DNA from: Marichromatium purpuratum 984
Lineage (GTDB): Bacteria; Pseudomonadota; Gammaproteobacteria; Chromatiales; Chromatiaceae
NCBI RefSeq assembly: GCF_000224005.2
Contig: NZ_CP007031.1
Location: 2,819,001 to 2,883,000 of the forward strand
DNA: 64,000 bases
Direction: 5' to 3'
Shown here piece by piece: positions 61,864 through 64,000 of this stretch; position 1 is the stretch's first letter, and each line of letters begins with the position of its first letter. The notes beneath the pieces were generated by a model, which worked only from the letters and a program-made list of their open reading frames with translations, was not told where the DNA came from and made no database searches. Made by a program: the position numbers and the translations under genes.

Positions 61864-63222
61864 TCACTCCGTCTTCGCCGCATCGCCGCCCGTCTCCCCG
61901 TTCATCGGGGCGGCCTCATCGGGCGAGGTCTCGGACGCGGCCGGACAGGCGCTAGCCAGCACCTTGTCGATGCGCTTGCCGTCGAGGTCGACGACCTCGA
62001 GGCGCCAGTCCTCCCAATGGGCGATGTCGCCGGTCGCCGGCAGGCGACCGAGCAGCCACATCATCATCCCCGAGAGGGTGTGATAACGCCCGCGCTCCTC
62101 CTCGGGCACGGTGCGCAGCCCCAGTCGGTCCTTGAGTTCGACCACCGGGATCAGACCATCGAGCAGCCAGGAGCCGTCCTCGCGCTCCACCGCCCAGGCA
62201 TCGTCCTCGTCACCGAGTGCGTGGAACTCACCGGCGACCGACTCGAGCAGGTCGTGCAGGGTCACCATGCCCTGCACCTCGCCGTATTCGTCGACCACGA
62301 AGGCCAGATGGGTGCCGCAATCGCGGAACTGGCCGAGCAGCTCCATGGCATTGAGCGACTCGGGGACATAGAGCGGCTCCTGCAGGTCGCGGGTGAGGTC
62401 GATCGCGCCTCCCGCGAGTTGCTGGACGAACAGCTGTCTGGCGCCGATCACCCCGAGCACGTCACCGAAACCGCCGCGACAGACCGGGAAGCGCGAGTGC
62501 CCGGCCTGTGCCACGCGCGCCAGGTTCTCATCGAGCGGGCGCTCCAGATCGAGCAACACCAGCTCCGAGCGCGGGGTCATCAGCGAGCTGATCGGCCGAT
62601 CGTCGAGGCGGAAGACGTTGCGCACCATCTCGTGCTCGACCTTCTCGATGGTGCCCGCCTGCGAGCCTTCTTCGAGCAGTGCCTGGATCTCGTCCTCGGT
62701 CACCGTCGGCGAGGCCAGCTCGCGCTGGCCGAGCAGACGCAGGGTCAGCGCGGTCGAGCGCGAGAGCATGAACACGAACGGACGCGAGGCGCTGGCCAAC
62801 AGGTTCATCGGCCGCGCCACCAGGCGCGCGATGCCCTCGGGATCAAGCTGACCGATGCGCTTGGGCACCAGCTCGCCGATCACGATCGAGACATAGGTGA
62901 TCACCATCACTACCAGTACGGTGGCGCCGACCTCGCTACTCGCCTGCTCGACCCCGAGCGTCTGCAGCCAGGCGGCGAGCGGCCCGGCCAGCGCCGCCTC
63001 GCCGACGATGCCGTTGAGGAGGCCGATCGAGGTGATGCCAATCTGGATGGTGGAGAGGAAGCGGGTGGGATCCTCGCCGATCTCGATGGCGACCTGGGCG
63101 GCGCGGTCGCCATCCCCGGCGAGGCGCGCGAGCCGTGCGCGCCGCGCCGTCACCAGCGCGATCTCGGACATGGCAAAGACGCCGTTGAGCAGGATCAGGG
63201 CGGTCAGCAGTAACAGTTCCAT
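61864..63222 (-). CDS. CNNM/CorC-type membrane protein with CBS domains
   Basis: A 452-residue protein. The N-terminal CNNM (DUF21) transmembrane domain (about 1-190) has 'ILLNGVFAMSEIALVTARRARL' and 'IGELVPKRIGQL'. Two CBS domains follow (about 215-335, 'LMTPRSELVLLD', 'FVVDEYGEVQGMVTLHDLLE'), then a CorC/HlyC C-terminal domain (about 350-430). Such proteins take part in Mg2+ or Co2+ homeostasis and are often called haemolysin-like, although lysis is not their normal role. The C-terminal tail runs into the repeat side of the gap. Confidence 0.9.
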   Translation of the reverse strand: MELLLLTALILLNGVFAMSEIALVTARRARLARLAGDGDRAAQVAIEIGEDPTRFLSTIQIGITSIGLLNGIVGEAALAGPLAAWLQTLGVEQASSEVGATVLVVMVITYVSIVIGELVPKRIGQLDPEGIARLVARPMNLLASASRPFVFMLSRSTALTLRLLGQRELASPTVTEDEIQALLEEGSQAGTIEKVEHEMVRNVFRLDDRPISSLMTPRSELVLLDLERPLDENLARVAQAGHSRFPVCRGGFGDVLGVIGARQLFVQQLAGGAIDLTRDLQEPLYVPESLNAMELLGQFRDCGTHLAFVVDEYGEVQGMVTLHDLLESVAGEFHALGDEDDAWAVEREDGSWLLDGLIPVVELKDRLGLRTVPEEERGRYHTLSGMMMWLLGRLPATGDIAHWEDWRLEVVDLDGKRIDKVLASACPAASETSPDEAAPMNGETGGDAAKTE

Positions 63223-63568
63223 GAGGCCTCGGACGGACGGGATGAGGGCATCCGAGCGTTCGCGCGCGGCGCGGTCGATCTGGATGCATGACACGGACGG
63301 ATCGGGGGAGTCGGGTCGTGCCGCGCGACGGGCCGGTGGGCGCGGCCCCGACACCCGCTGACGGGTGCGGCGCTCGGATGGTGACGCATCGGCGGGCGCC
63401 GGATACGGGGGACGATGATCATGACACGAGGACTCGCCTCGCTCGGCTCCTGACGCGATGATGACGCACCCAATCATCGCCCAAGCCCCATCGCTTGTCA
63501 CCCACACCCCATCGCGCCGAGGCCCTGGGGCATAATGATGCGTTGACCAACCCGGCACGCCCCACCCC
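63223..63568. other. Intergenic region before rep
   Basis: About 346 nt between divergent genes with no recognised gene. A CATAAT box at 63531-63536 lies 32 nt before the rep start and is a -10 candidate; no good -35 is seen. The left part probably holds the promoter of the CorC-like gene. Confidence 0.4.
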
Positions 63569-64000
63569 ATGAGCGGACTCAATCCCCGACAGCGTCAGGC
63601 CGTGCGCTATACCGACGGCCCCCTGCTGGTGCTCGCCGGCGCCGGCTCCGGCAAGACCCGGGTGATCACCCGCAAGATCGCCCATCTGATCGACCACGGC
63701 GGCCTCAAGCCACGCCACATCCGCGCCGTCACCTTCACCAACAAGGCCGCGCGCGAGATGCGCGCGCGCATCGGCCAGCAGCTCCAGGGCACCGACACCC
63801 GCGGCCTGGCGATCTCGACCTTCCACACCCTCGGACTCGAGATCCTGCGTCGTGATCCCGAGCCGGCCGGACTGCGCCCCGGCTTCTCGCTGCTCGACGC
63901 CCAGGACGTCGAGTCGATGCTCAAGGAGCACCTGCGCCAGTCACGCGCGCCCGACAGCATCGCCCCGGGCGCGCTGCAGCAACGCATCTCGCGGTGGAAG
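63569..64000 (+). CDS. rep: ATP-dependent DNA helicase Rep, cut by the right edge
   Basis: The first 144 residues of a superfamily 1A helicase. The N-terminus 'MSGLNPRQRQAVRYTDGPLLVLAGAGSGKTRVIT' (outline; Walker A AGAGSGKT) and motif Ia 'VTFTNKAAREM' match Rep more closely than UvrD, beginning directly with the LNPxQxxAV pattern. Rep is a 3'-5' helicase that helps replication forks pass protein blocks. The rest of the gene lies beyond the window. Confidence 0.9.
   Translation, partial: MSGLNPRQRQAVRYTDGPLLVLAGAGSGKTRVITRKIAHLIDHGGLKPRHIRAVTFTNKAAREMRARIGQQLQGTDTRGLAISTFHTLGLEILRRDPEPAGLRPGFSLLDAQDVESMLKEHLRQSRAPDSIAPGALQQRISRWK

Overview
The window reads as chromosome from a high-GC gammaproteobacterium. 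The housekeeping set (lptG, pepA, prlC-ubiD, hemCD, sucAB, mpl-ubiX, lnt, polA, rep) has gammaproteobacterial protein sequences. Together with the double-length UvrA, a PEP-CTERM protein and the style of the dispersed repeats, this suggests a purple sulfur bacterium (Chromatiaceae) or close relative. That placement is inference; no rRNA, tRNA or photosynthesis gene lies in the window.

Layout. 1-10.7 kb: a PAS sensor cut by the left edge, an RDD membrane protein, lptG without its usual partner lptF, pepA, about 1.3 kb of gene debris that includes a frameshifted sensor, a GGDEF/EAL protein, a Cache sensor joined to a Schlafen-type AlbA_2 domain, and a Spy/CpxP-like periplasmic protein. 11-16.5 kb: one 1835-residue tandem UvrA with four ATPase modules. 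16.6-23.7 kb: a run of plus-strand genes (DUF3365 haem protein, a small two-part protein, a protoporphyrinogen-oxidase-like flavoprotein, creA, a CNP1-like protein, prlC, ubiD). 23.8-32.3 kb: an RRM protein, a metal permease with a fused HMA domain, small envelope proteins, an SDR protein, a ferredoxin-reductase fusion, a lipoprotein, hemC-hemD and an NRDE protein. 32.7-41.3 kb: sucA-sucB, then mpl-ubiX and lnt. 41.4-46.8 kb: a minus-strand AraC / MFS / TonB receptor / methyltransferase cluster that looks like an iron- or metallophore-responsive transport operon with no biosynthetic enzymes. 46.9-51.2 kb: a PEP-CTERM protein with a good sigma-54 promoter candidate, a divergent LysR/MFS pair, and two small stress or membrane proteins.

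51.3-55.0 kb is a nested insertion structure. Two diverged IS701-family copies face each other as an inverted repeat, and an IS5-family (IS427 group) element sits at the TA of a CTAG exactly between them. Each IS701 copy carries its own single-base frameshift. 55-64 kb holds polA, a PilZ protein, two TRAP permease subunits, a DUF2782 protein, a CNNM/CorC-like protein and the start of rep. Its intergenic regions are packed with strict 7-bp tandem repeats built on a CAG/CTG core, paired with a second dispersed module that also occurs next to lnt.

The most unusual items are the heptamer repeat family, the palindromic IS nest, the AraC-MFS-TonB-methyltransferase cluster, the Cache-AlbA_2 receptor, the tandem UvrA, and the sigma-54 candidate before the PEP-CTERM gene. 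All assignments come from reading the sequence; no database search was run.
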